The position numbers and the translations under genes were made by a program. From a virus: a DNA stretch of 64,000 nt. A model generated the notes under the pieces. The model was not told the DNA's origin. It made no database searches and saw only the letters and a program-made list of their open reading frames with translations. Position 1 is the stretch's first letter, and each line of letters begins with the position of its first letter. Positions 35,701 to 48,000 of this stretch are shown here, piece by piece. The stretch spans positions 1 through 64,000 of IMG/VR virus record IMGVR_UViG_3300037493_004064; one strand, 5' to 3'.

Positions 35701-36088
35701 TCTAAATAGTGTGACGTTTAAGCCATTGTTCGGTAATAAAGCGGATCCGGCTCTTCGCGCCACTATCAAAGTTATCAAGGCGCAAAAGACTGACGCCAGC
35801 GACAGCGAAATAAGAAGCGCCACACTGACAGCAATGAATACCTATTTTGACATCAATAACTGGAACTTCGGAGATACTTTTTACTTCTCCGAACTTAGCG
35901 CATACCTACACGATCAGGTGGGTGAACTCGTCAGTTCAGTTGTATTGGTACCAAACGATCCTACAATGTCGTTCGGTGATCTGTACGAAATAAAATCGTC
36001 TCCATATGAAATATTTGTTAACGGAGCCACAGCATCTAATATTGTTGTGATTGCAGCGTTGACACCGGTCGAACTACAAATAAGATGA
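32714..36088 (+). CDS. 6: Baseplate wedge protein, T4 gp6
   Basis: 1124 residues. It begins with the gp6-type opening (W.AI...F..ADF.SYDYETLRKS-IDYLR.YYPE.FNDYIESSEFIALLDV.A-MGQ..AFR.DLN.RENF.DTAERRDSVV.LA.L..Y), which I recognise well. The middle has large beta-rich insertions, and the C-terminus holds a conserved helical and strand block (VILNSVTFKPLFGNKADPALRATIKV...). gp6 forms the iris-like ring of the baseplate wedges. T4 gp6 is 660 residues, so this is much enlarged. AGGAG lies 5 nt before the ATG. Confidence 0.9.
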   Translation: MATSSRQSSLFGVNDWKAIYQTFREADFRSYDYETLRKSFIDYLRAYYPETFNDYIESSEFIALLDVMAFMGQGLAFRNDLNTRENFIDTAERRDSVVKLANLVSYTSKRNLAGQGYLKVTSIKTTQNINDLNGLNLSNLPILWNDPANPNWLAQYNTVVNAALTNTQRVGHPGNSAQLLGIKTDEYAISIPSTTQPVVPFTSSINGTTMNFELCSVTSVGTDYVYELPPGPTSQFNMLYRNDKLGYGSPNTGFFFYFKQGQLQNYTFNLAQQISNQVVDIDIQGINNTDTWLYQLSSSNGAPTLWKQVENVYADAYLQTESSIRRIFSVVSRFNDQVSYTFGDGVFSVIPVGTFRAYVRAGNALTYTIDPTEMQGISVNIPYTSRVGRQETLTMTLALTSPVSNALARESIADIKQRAPTRYYTQNRMVNGEDYNNFPYTLYSSIIKSKAVNRSSVGVSRNFDLLDPTGKYSSTNSFANDGGIYQNGADGTELLRVSNSGDIRAFLSNKLTVILGGNRATQYYLQNFPRYSINSASGDGTVYWQGCTVDANSLTGYFYNINISGNVPIATGVFSTHNIKYLTKGAMIKFEAPPGKYFDKNNRLVSGIASPSDTTLIWITVLNVIGDGYNNGDGAFTNGTGPITLNGYVPTGAVLTQVIPSFDNTLPDSLIQECVTRMELQQNFSLLFNNALTIAQDRWSIDTYDATGWFVNFQAKSGTNEYTIYYHSLAYFFGSVADTRFSFETGKLVFDPVSGRILQDFVKVLTSNTQPTSNYPLSADIMASIIGQTVEADGYVNDFQVEIASIDVNDRTVVTNPDFFNVITGYQVGNTNIGVYAFFITIEDAIKLTREQLIASSSVSYQYATSNQIEVVKYDYPVGQLFYAYSDNKFYASVQDHTVLTPYYTLVEQPQYSMKAGRQGLAFQYRHNSNNTTRIDPATTNIIDLYVVTQAYYTAYRNWIQDTTNTVIKPNRPTINELNQAYSKVQDYKMLSDSVILNSVTFKPLFGNKADPALRATIKVIKAQKTDASDSEIRSATLTAMNTYFDINNWNFGDTFYFSELSAYLHDQVGELVSSVVLVPNDPTMSFGDLYEIKSSPYEIFVNGATASNIVVIAALTPVELQIR

Positions 36089-36095
36089 GATAAAC

Positions 36096-39000
36096 ATGGC
36101 ACCAAGAATCAGGACATTAAACTTTCTTCCGGATATTTTCAGAACACCGACGAACTCGCAATTCCTACGCGCAACATTGGATCAGGTTGTTGACCAACCT
36201 AACATTCAACGAGTTGAAGGATACATAGGTAGCAAGTTGGGATACGGTATTAATGCCAAGGACAAGTATGTAACGGAACCAACTAAGGTTCGCACAGATT
36301 ATCAACTGGCACCTGGCGTCACCTTCCTGAAAAATAACACTAGCACTGCTCAGGACTTCATCAGTTATCCTGGTATCATTGATGCAATCAAAGTGGAAGG
36401 AGGGCTAACCAATGACAACTCACGATTATTCACCGGTGAGTTTTATTCATGGGACTCTTTCACAAATCTTGACAAGATCATAAACTTCAATCAATATTAC
36501 TGGTTGCCAACTGGTCCGCAGGCCGTGATCATTGATGCTGCCACAGTATATTCCGCCACAGACTACATTGTTGACAGTGTGGTAAATGGGTATAACATTT
36601 ATTCCGGTACTGGCTCGCATGGAGCAACAAATCCAACTCTTACCCTGTTGCGCGGTGGCACTTACACTTTTGCTGTAAATCAGAATAGTCAGTTCTGGAT
36701 TCAGGGCGAACCTGGTATTACTGGCTTCTCGCACACACAACCTAATATGCAGACAAGAGATGTATATGGTGTGTCAAACAATGGAGCCGAGACTGGTGTT
36801 GTCACCTTTACTGTCCCGAGTAAAACGGCTCAGGACTACTACAACTTTCCAGGAAATAACCTTGTTGATGTGGTATCTACATTAGGATTTGGGCAGGTCA
36901 ACGGTCGCCGTCTATCTGAGATAGGCGGGAGCATAGACGGCATCACCTCATTGGATGGGCTGACATTGATGTTCTATAATGGTCTGTCAGACGAGATTGC
37001 TAATTTCGGTGCATACGATGTACAGGAATTTGATCAAAACAATATTTGGATGAATGTAAGTTTTGATGATGATGGAATGATTTACCAACCAGTGAGTAGT
37101 TGGTTCTTTCAAATTCACTTCCTGTCGAACCCAGAAAATCCAAGTGATCCAATTATTCAACTTGTTCCTGTGTCGTCTATTCCTACTGACGAAAAGATTA
37201 CTGCAACGTATGGAACTCAATGGGTAAATAGGAACTTCTTCAGAGACACATACGGATACATTGAATTGATCCCTTATATCAGTGCTCCGTTGAACACACT
37301 CTACTACCAAGACGGCACCACCGGCAATAAGGTCGGTGTCATCAAATTGATTGAGAGCAACACCACAAATACTCTTAACATATTGGATATTATAGGTAAA
37401 AAGACCTACACTTCGCCGAGCGGCGTGGTGTTCACCAATGGACTAAAGGTTATGTTCCAAGGTGCCATATACCCGACCAGTTACAAGAACAATGAATACT
37501 ATGTTGAGGGAGTTGGAACTGCCATTGAATTAATACTGGTGAATGACCTTGTGGTCCCGGAATTGTTCTCTGCTGGATCGTATATTCCGTATGATTCAAC
37601 TGCGTATGACATTGGTAACTTTGACAGTCAACTATACGTGCCTGTTGACCAAGACTATATTACAATCTCACGAAACGCCATTAACAAGAATGCATGGTCC
37701 AGAAGCAACAGGTGGTTCCACATTGATGTGATTAATGCCACAGCAGTTTACAACAATGATCCTGCTTTGGCAAATGTTGCCACACACGAAAACAAAGCGA
37801 AACGCCCGATCATCGAGTTCTATCCTAACCTTGCCATGTTTGATGCCGGCACATTTGGAAAGAACCCAATTGATTTCTTTGACTTCAGAACAACGGATGC
37901 TCTCACTTATGTCTCCGGACAACAACAATACTATCCTGACGTTGAAGTATACACGGACTATACTGGTGTAATTGCAGCAGTTACTGGAACATCAACTACT
38001 ATTACGTTGGATAATAGTGCAATTCACGGAACCTTAGTCATTGGGCAATATGTTGCCGATTCAGAATCTGTTCTTCCTGAAAATACGCAGATTTCTTTAG
38101 TCGAAGTGTTAGGCCCAACAACAACAATCACATTGGAATGGGAGACATCAACTACCGTTTTGACAACATCCGGTGTCTCTCTAATTGCGACCACTACCAC
38201 GGTGGATAACTACGCTCTATTCGACGGAGCCCGAGTGGTGTTCGCCGCCGATACAAACTTGACAGTGAGAAATAAGATTTTCGTGGCAAACTTCTCAACT
38301 GTCTCCGGAACTACCCCAGTTATTACTTTGACTGAGGCAGAAGACGGTGCCGTGATCGCCAGTGAACAAACTGTGGCATATCGTGGATACAATTATGCCG
38401 GGGAAACGTTCTTCTTCAATGGCCTCTCTTGGGAATACGGTCAGCAGAAGATAAGCGTCAATCAACCACCATTGTTTGATGTGTTCGATGGGAATGACCT
38501 TAGTTTTTCCGATCAAACAATTTATCTTGGGTCGTCGTTCAAGGGTTCTAAGTTATTTTCTTATAGGCTTGGATCCGGACTCAACGACTCTGTATTGGGC
38601 TTCCCAGTAAGATATAGTTCAGTTGATAACATCGGTGATATAAGTTTTGATGTGAGCATCAATCTTGATTCCTTTTCGTATGTTGCCGGAACCACACCTG
38701 AAACAAAGAAAGTTAATACAGGGTATGTGTTTAACTACTCATCACCATCTGCACATGTTCGCCAGTTAGGTTGGCATACTGCCATTGCACCGAGCGTTCA
38801 ATATCAGGCGTTTGAGTTTGCTTACTCTGCCCAGACACCAACTACCACATACATTTGCGACATACCAATGACAGCACAGACTGCCAACTCGTGGCCGTCG
38901 ATACAAGTATATCTGAACAATGTTTTCCAAGTTGATTCGGCTTACTCGGTCGTGGTGACGGATGTTACCACTGTTACTTTTGTAAACCCTGAACCATTGA

Positions 39001-42000
39001 TTGACAACGTAATCCAGATTCTGCTGCTGAGTGATCAAGTAAGTGCCAATGCCTACTACACTCTTCCTATCAATCTAAGCAACAATCCGCTGAACGCAGA
39101 TGTTACCGTGGTAAACATCGGTGACATTCGTGGTCAATATCAGAGTATCTTCTACAATGCCCCGGGCCTTACTGGCTTAGTATTCGGATCTAACAACTAC
39201 CGAGACTCCGGAGATTTAGTTCCATACGGTTCCTCTATTATTCAGAATAGCGCGTCACTGGTGCTCCCAGGAACGTTCCTTCGTAAGCAGAATCATAATC
39301 TATTCCATGCGTTGATGTTCAACAGCCGAGAGTATATCACTTACAAAACACTATTAGTTGATACCATTAACAATACAGAATATTCTGTGTTCCAATCAGC
39401 GGCCGCGATGCTCGATGACGCATTTGATCAGATCACCGCAGTTAAGTCCGGAACCGATACTTTCTTCTGGAGCGATATGCTTCCGGCGAAGGCATCCTAT
39501 ATATCAAACACTTATCTCTTTGCAAACTCACTTGATGTAAGTATCTACCCTCTGAGCAGGATCTATGACTTTACCAAGGCCAACTACTACGGTGTTCTTG
39601 TCTACCTGAAAAGGACCATCGGCGGGTTCCTACAGACAATTCAGTTAATTAAGGGGACTGATTATTCAGTGTCAACAGATACACCGTCATTAACTATAAC
39701 TCTGGACCTGGCACCAGGTGACGAGATTGTAATCAAAGAATACACACAAACATATGGCAGTTATGTTCCTAATACTCCAACTAAGTTGGGGCTGTATCCT
39801 GCCACTATTCCGACAGTTTATTTGGATACCTCATATACCACGCCGACATACTTCATCGTCGGTCACGACGGATCTTACAATAAGTTATACGGTGACTATG
39901 ACGAAAACACCGGTCGTCTGATTGATTTCAGAGACCAGGTTCTATTGGAGTTTGAGAAGCGCATCTATAACAACCTGAAACTGAGCAATGTCATACCTAT
40001 TCAGGAATATGAGGTCTTGCCTGGATTCTTCCGTGATACCGGATATAGTTACTCGGAAATCCTACAGATTTACTCAGAGAGTTTCCTAAACTGGGTCGGT
40101 CAAAACAGGATCGATTACAAAACTCAGCACTACATGGCCAACGATGAGTTCACGTATAACTACCGTAACTCCGGCAACAAGATAAACAATGCTCCGATTG
40201 AGCAAGGTTTTTGGCGCGGGGCTTATGAGTATTTTTACGACACAAGTTCTCCTGAGTTAACTCCTTGGGAAATGCTCGGCTTCACCAGCCAACCATCATG
40301 GTGGGAAACTCGCTATGGCCCGATGCCATACACCAGCGACAATTTGGTTCTATGGGGCGACCTTGCCCAAGGTATAAACTGGAACAACGGCGACCCAGTA
40401 GTGATTCCTCAGGCAGTGCGTCCTGAGTTACTACAGGTTCTGCCAGTTGACACTGCTGGCAATCTTGTTTCTCCATTTGTCTCATTAGTTGGTAACTACA
40501 CTAACCAGACGTTCATTCACGATTGGGCAGTTGGTGATGTTGGGCCGGCAGAGTTTAGTTATCGCCGTAGTAGTTCATGGCCGTTTGATCTGATGCGTAT
40601 TCTGGCCCTGACAAAACCGGCAGCGTTCTTCAATCTTGCTGTGGACGTTGACAACTACAAATACAATGCAGAATTCGACCAGTATCTGGTCAATGATCGT
40701 AGTCACCTTGTAATCAGTGACGTTGAAATATATGGATCCGGTACACCAAAAACAAGTTATATCAACTGGGTCGTTGATTATGAGAAGCAACTTGGAATAG
40801 ACGCCACTCAACAAATCACTGACCTGTTGAGCAATCTTGATGTCAGGTTGGTCTATCGTGTCGCCGGATTCAGTGATAAGAACATGTTGAAGTTCTATGT
40901 GGAGAAGGGAACACCGAATAGCAACAATAGTTCATTGTTGATCCCTGATGAAAGTTACGCTGTGCTGCTTTACGACAACCAACCGTTCAATCGGGTTGTT
41001 TACAGTAGCGTGGCCATCCAGATTATACCACGCGGTGGATACAAGATTTTTGGTAACTCCCAGACAAACGCATACTTCAGCGTGATCAAACCTAAGATCA
41101 ATGGGAACTACGAACAGGTTCAGATTGACAATCTTAGTGTTCAAGTGGCAAACGACTATTATGACACAGAAATGGTAATACCTTACGGCACAGAGTTTTA
41201 CTCTGTCCAAGAGGTTGCCCAGTTCCTTGCAAGTTATGGACGATATCTCCAATCTCAGGGTATGGTCTTCGACAAGATTGAAAATGGACTGGAGATCACC
41301 TGGGTTCAGATGGTTTCCGAGTTTCTATACTGGGCACAAACTGGTTGGGAAGCCGGCAGCATCATCAACGTCAATCCAGCTGCTAAACTTCTGACCATTA
41401 ATAAGGACAGTAATATTGTTCAGCCGCTTACTCTGCAACAACAGAACTTTGTGTTGAATCAAAATCTGTATCCAATCCAGTCAATTGATCTGGCTGTGGT
41501 GCGAGACGGGACTCTGTTCTCTGCTGAACCATTGAACGAGGGCGATACCATCTCCTATGGCACCTTCAACATCAGCAACATTGAACATGGCATTGTATTT
41601 GATAATGTAACAGTGTTTAATGATGTCATCTATAATCTGACAACTGGACTGCGACAAGACCGAATCATAGTTCGTGGTAGCAAGACCGCCGACTGGACCG
41701 GTGTAATCGACGCCCAAGGCTTCATACTCAATCAGGACAACATCGCTGATTGGAGCAATACAACTAAGTATACTACTGGATCTATTGTAAAATACAAGAA
41801 CAAATACTGGATTGCCATTGAGATTGTTCAGGCACAAGAGAAGTTTGACGAAACGCAATGGAAGCGCACTGACTACAATGAGATTCAGAAGGGCCTGCTG
41901 CCTAACTCCAGCACACGCTCATATGAGAGCACCCTGTATTACAATATCAACGTTGCCAATCTGGAAAAAGATGCCGATTTACTGAGTTTCTCCCTCATTG

Positions 42001-45000
42001 GGTTCCGACCACGTGACTATCTGGCAGTGGCTGATCTAACTGATATTACACAGATCAATGTTTACAGAAACATGATCAAGAACAAGGGCACCAGAAATGC
42101 CGTGAATGCCTTTAAGGGTGCCACGCTGTCACAAGGTGGTATTGACTATAACATCTATGAAAACTGGGCCATTAAATCTGCTGAATACGGCGGCACCCTC
42201 AATAGCAACTTCATTGAACTACGATTGAATGAAGGTGACCTTACTGGTAATCCAAGTATTGTTGGGCTGACCCGTGGCACTCCAACTGTTGGTGTCCAAC
42301 AAGAAGTTCAAACATATTCACTGTTCAACTACGGCAGAGCAATCACCTCCCCTGATGTTCTACCACTGCTTGATAGTAATACACCATCAACACTTTACCC
42401 GGACGCAGGATATGCCAACTTCAATGATGTGAAGATGTCATCTTACTTCTACTCTGGTATGTCAACGGCGGTTGATTCCTCAGGAGTCATTGTTCCTTTG
42501 AACGAACTGTATGTCAGAGATTATGTGTGGATTGCCAATCAGTTAGGCACCTGGCAGACATATACTCCGGTATCACTGGGTCAGATTACGAATGCCGCTA
42601 ACAATCGCAATGGCACAGTAACAATAACCTTCAATCAACTACATGGTTTGACCAAGTATCAGTCCCTGGCTATTACTAACTTCAATGCCGATGTTGACGG
42701 TTACTATATTGCCACAACTATCGTTGACCCGTTCAGAATCACTATCAATCTGATGCTGAATCCTACGATTGCTAATATCAGCGGTATCGGTATCGGGTTC
42801 CGTTTCCAATCTCAGCGGGTAGATCAACCAAGCGACATCATCAACCTGCCACTGCTTGATAGTGAATTCACCAAGAACACTGTATGGGTTGACACTAATA
42901 CCGACGGTGAGTGGGCCGTATATCGCAAAGGCATCAACTACACTCATGCCCCTGAAATCACAAAAGACGGTTCACTGTCCTTTGGATCAGCAGTGGCATA
43001 CACCGACGCATTGGGCTATCTGATTGGTGATGCTGACGCCGGAGTAGCATACAGATACATCTACAATGCTCTCAGTAAGGACTATGTGTTGAATCAGACC
43101 ATCACCAATGGTGTATCGTTCGGCTCCACTATATCTCATGCCGATAACATCTTTGTTGTATCGCAACCAACTGGCACTTTTTACACAGACAGAAAAGTTT
43201 ATGTGTATGAACTGGTCACTACTATTCTTACCAATGAACTTCAATTGATACAAACTATAGTGGCACCAAGTGATGGCATAACATCCTGGGCCAGCGCCAC
43301 TACTATATCAGGTGATAAGAATTGGCTGTATGTATCTGATATTGCCAATAATATAGTTTATGTATATCAGTGGTCTCCTGTAACTTCTCAATATGAATAC
43401 GCCACTATCATAAATGGTTGGGATTACATTGTCACTGGAGCCGACGATCACTTCAGTTACTCTCTGTCAACTGATTACTATGGTGATACGTTGGTTGTCG
43501 GCGCACCTGATCAAAACTATGGTCCGCTTGAGAATTGGGGTTATTCTTATGTATTCGTTCGAGGCACTCAAAACTGGGAAGCAACTTATACCAGCTTATC
43601 TGCACAACAACAGTTGTTCACTTCGGCATGGACTATATCTCCTGGCACATCTACTAACGTTGTGTCAACCTCAGCAATAACAAATTATCTGACAACCTTT
43701 GTGGGTGATGAGCCTTTGGATCCGGGACAAGTCGGAGATCCGGTAATATTCTCCGGTTCATTATTCGGTAACCTTTCTCCAAATGTCGTCTATTATATTC
43801 AGTCGGTAGTTGGCGATCATACTTTTACAATTTCTACTTCTCGTGGCGGAGCAGTAATGCCTCTGCTAACTGGCTCCGGTTCAATGACATGTAACTTCCA
43901 AACTCCATTGTATGTAAGTGTAAACGGAACTCTTGTGGATGACAGCAACTATGCCGCGATCGGCACTTCTTTGGTGTATGTCGGTGGACTATCTGCTGGT
44001 GACATTGTAAACGTCGGATCGTCTGATTTTATTCTGGAACAGACACTAACCACTGAAACAACACCGAGAATCGGCGTGAAGTTTGGTAACTCAAATGACA
44101 CCACAAGATATGCCAGCGAAATTATAGTTGGCGCTCCGTTTGAACTTGACACGCAACAGATTGAAGGTGCCGTGTTCAGATTCACTAATGCCGGATGCAA
44201 ATACGGTATGATCATCGGAACCGAAGACTGCATCATCGCTTCTCCTGTGACTATTCTGCTAAACGGGTATGCTGTCACTCTACCAGTCGGTGATGCCACA
44301 ACAGCAGCGGCTGCAATAAATGGTGCCGGTATTACAAATATTCAGGCAGCAGCAGCCAGCAACAAACTGATCATTCAATTGATCAATCAGTCACTGGCTA
44401 TTCCGAACAATAAACTTACGCTGACTGCAAATGACTCCGGAGTTCTACCTCAAACTGGTATTCAAGTATACACTCAAACTCAGTTGATCATGGCTCCTCA
44501 TACAGAGAAAACATGTCAGTTCGGTTCCACAGTTAAGTTTAATGAATTCGGTTCATTTGTGGCGTCTGCACCGTCTGGAACCCGATATGAAGCAACAACG
44601 TTTGACTTCACTGATGATGAAAACGATAACGATACGGTGTTTGACAACAACACAACTCAGTGGGTTGACACATTTGCCAACGCCGGTGCTGTATACATGT
44701 TTGATTACCTTGGTAACTATGATGAAAGTCTGTCAAATATTGGTAACTTTGTATATGCACAAAGCGTCAATGATACCAATGTTGAGTATGGTGCTCAGCC
44801 AATGTATGGGCATGCTCTTGCCTTTAACAACAATGTAGTCATAGTCGGCACTCCGGGATTCAATCCAGGCTTTGTGAACGGTCAAGTAACTAAATATACC
44901 ACTACTCTCGGAACAGATTGGTCGGTTCATAGACAATCAGGGCCTATAGTTGATGTGGATCGTATACAGGACATTCAGTTGTTCAGTGCGCTTACTAATA

Positions 45001-48000
45001 CCACACTGGACAATCTTGACTTTATGGATCCGCTGCAGGGTAAGTTACTCGGTGCCATCAGAGAAAATATTGATGTCGTTTCAAATGTTGACCCTGCTGG
45101 ATATTCACGTGGTGGATTGGTGTGGGGTTCAGACAAAGTTGGACAACTTTGGTTTGACACCACGAATACTCGCTTTGTGAACTATCACCAAGATGATGTA
45201 GTTTACGACAGTAGATATTGGGGAACATTGTTCCCTGGTAGCAATGTATCCATCTATAGCTGGGTTGTAAGTAATTATCTACCAAGTCAATATCCGGGAC
45301 CTGGTGCGCCGTATGACATCAACTCATACACCACAGAACAGATTCTAAATCCTGCAGGCGTATTAGTGCCGCAATACTTCTATTGGGTGCGTAACACAAA
45401 TGTGGTGTTCACCGCAATTGGAAAAACTCTTTCTGATACCGTGCTTGAGTCATACATTACCTACCCACAGAACACCGGTATAAGTTACTTTGCTCCTGTG
45501 CGTCAGAATGTGTTTGCCATGTATAACTCCAGTGAGAATATAAACGCCAATGATTCGGTACTTCACATTGGGTATCTAACAGGAAGCAATGATGATGTAT
45601 CACATTCATTATTCAACCTGATCAGAACTGATTATGCCGATGACTTCTTGCCAGGACTACCGAATACATCATCTATTGCTATACCAGAATCTTTGTATAA
45701 TAAGATGCTTGATAGCATGTGTGGTGTTGATGATGCAGGCTCAGTAGTTCCTGATCCGTATCTGCCTTTGATGGTTCAAACCGGTATTCAATCGCGTCCT
45801 CGTCAAAGTTTCTTCTTCAACCGATTCGGTGCTTTGAAAAACTATCTGACGTATGCAAATGAAGTACTGGCACAGTATCCTATTGCTGAATCTCGCCCGG
45901 CATTCTTCCTTAAGACAGTCGGAGATGTGAACCCGTCTACTCTTAGCAATCCTGCATGGATTGGCGCTTCAGAGATATTCTTTGATACCATGAAATATTG
46001 GGAGTTCATCAACTGGTGGGCACCTGGGTATGATGACAACACCAAGGCGGCAATCCAGGTTCCTGTGTATGCTGATTTATTTGCTATAAACGCAGCAGTC
46101 GGACTAATCGTATCTGTCCAGACTAATGGTGTTGGCAAGTCCGAGACATATGTGTATACTTCCCTTGGAACATGGGAAAGAATAGGTCTGCAAAGCGGGA
46201 CGATTGCCTTCAAGGCTGCACTTTGGGATTATGAAACATACCGTCTTGGTTTTGGAGATAACTTCTTTGATACTTCGGTGTTTGATCTTTACCCGTCAGA
46301 GGAAACCCGTCAAATTATTCGTGCGCTGAATGAAGAAATATATTCTAATGAATTGCTCATTCACCGTAATAAGAGCCTGGTCCTGTTGTTTGAGTATATT
46401 CAGAGTGAGACCGGTGAAACTCAAAACTATCTTCCATGGTTGAACAAGACATCCTTAATTGATGTTGACCATACGATTCGTGAACTGCTTCCTATATCCG
46501 TTTTCCAATCAGATAATCAAGAATTCCTCACTGGGTATCTCAATGAGACTAAACCATATCACGTGGTAATCAAGGAATTTGTGTTCAAGTACACTGGATC
46601 AGAAGTTTACGGTGGAAACATCTCCGACTTTGATATCCCTGCTCAATGGACACCGTCTTTAAACCAGTTCATCTCTCCTGAATTAGTTTACTCAAACGCC
46701 AGTGGTGAAAGTGAGTATGTTCTCGGCGATCCAATCTGGCAAACGCAACCATATGCTGCCTGGTATCAAAACCGTGGCGTAAGTCTGACTGGTATTGACA
46801 ATTATCAGATAACTTTCACCACTTCATATATTGCATTGAATTCAACCTCATTCGCAGTCAACAATCCATTTGGTTTCCCAGTATCTGGTGTTGTCAGAAT
46901 TGGTACAGAGTTGATTGGCTACTCAAACGTGAACAAGTCACTGAGTACCCTTAATGGTCTGACACGCGGCGCAAACGGTACTGACATTTCTACACATCTT
47001 CCGGATGAGCAGGTATACATTGATCTACCGGCGGTGTTGTTGCTTGATGCTGGAAGAGCGTATGGTAACCCACCAAGAATTACAGCAGTCATAGACACTA
47101 CTCTTTATCCACCGCCTATTCGTGAGGCAGTATTAGTTCCGGTGATGAGCCTTGATACTATTCAGAGTGTCACTGTGGTTGATCCTGGTGAGGGATATAT
47201 GGTTCTGCCTGATATCGTCATTGAACCATCTATTGTAGTTACATTTGCATCAACAAGTGTGAATACTCTGACAAGCACCATTGAACTTTCAATGCCATTG
47301 CTTGTCACTGGTGATCTAATCAAGTTCAACGCAGTAGTTGGCACCACGGTACCAGGTGGAATTGATGATAATCAATACTACTACGTTGGTGTATTACAAA
47401 CAGTGCCAACTTTCATTGTGGCACTATACACAAACTATTCAAACTCTCTCACTGATACCGACAGAGTATCCATTTACTCTACTGGCGCCGGTGATAGTTA
47501 TCTTAATGTTACTGCCCGGGCATCATGTGTTTCTACTGCTTCTCCGATAAGAGAAAATCAGATATCCATCAAGTTTGACCGTACGAGTTATGGGTCAAAG
47601 GTCGTAGACTGGAAAGAGTCAGCATTCTATGGGTCATTCTTCGCAGGCGACTATGGTAGCGGACCGATACTGGCAAGTTCATCCCTGTTACTTGACAGTG
47701 AGTTCCCGGTCATTGATTCGGTATTGGCCAGTGCCACTGGCGCTGCATTTGAGTTAGAATCCTTTCGCGGAACAGACACGCTGACATGGTCAGGCCGAAC
47801 CAGAAACGTAATATCTACCTCCGCTACTGGAAACACAGTAACTATTATCCCATCTGATGGCGGTGCAGAGGTGACGCCATTATTTGGACCAACCCTCGGG
47901 TTCTACGTTGGTATGCCAGTCCGTTTTGACGGGGCAGTTGGAACCTCGGGACTTGTGAACGAAACTATTTACTATGTAGATTCCATTATCAACGACACTG

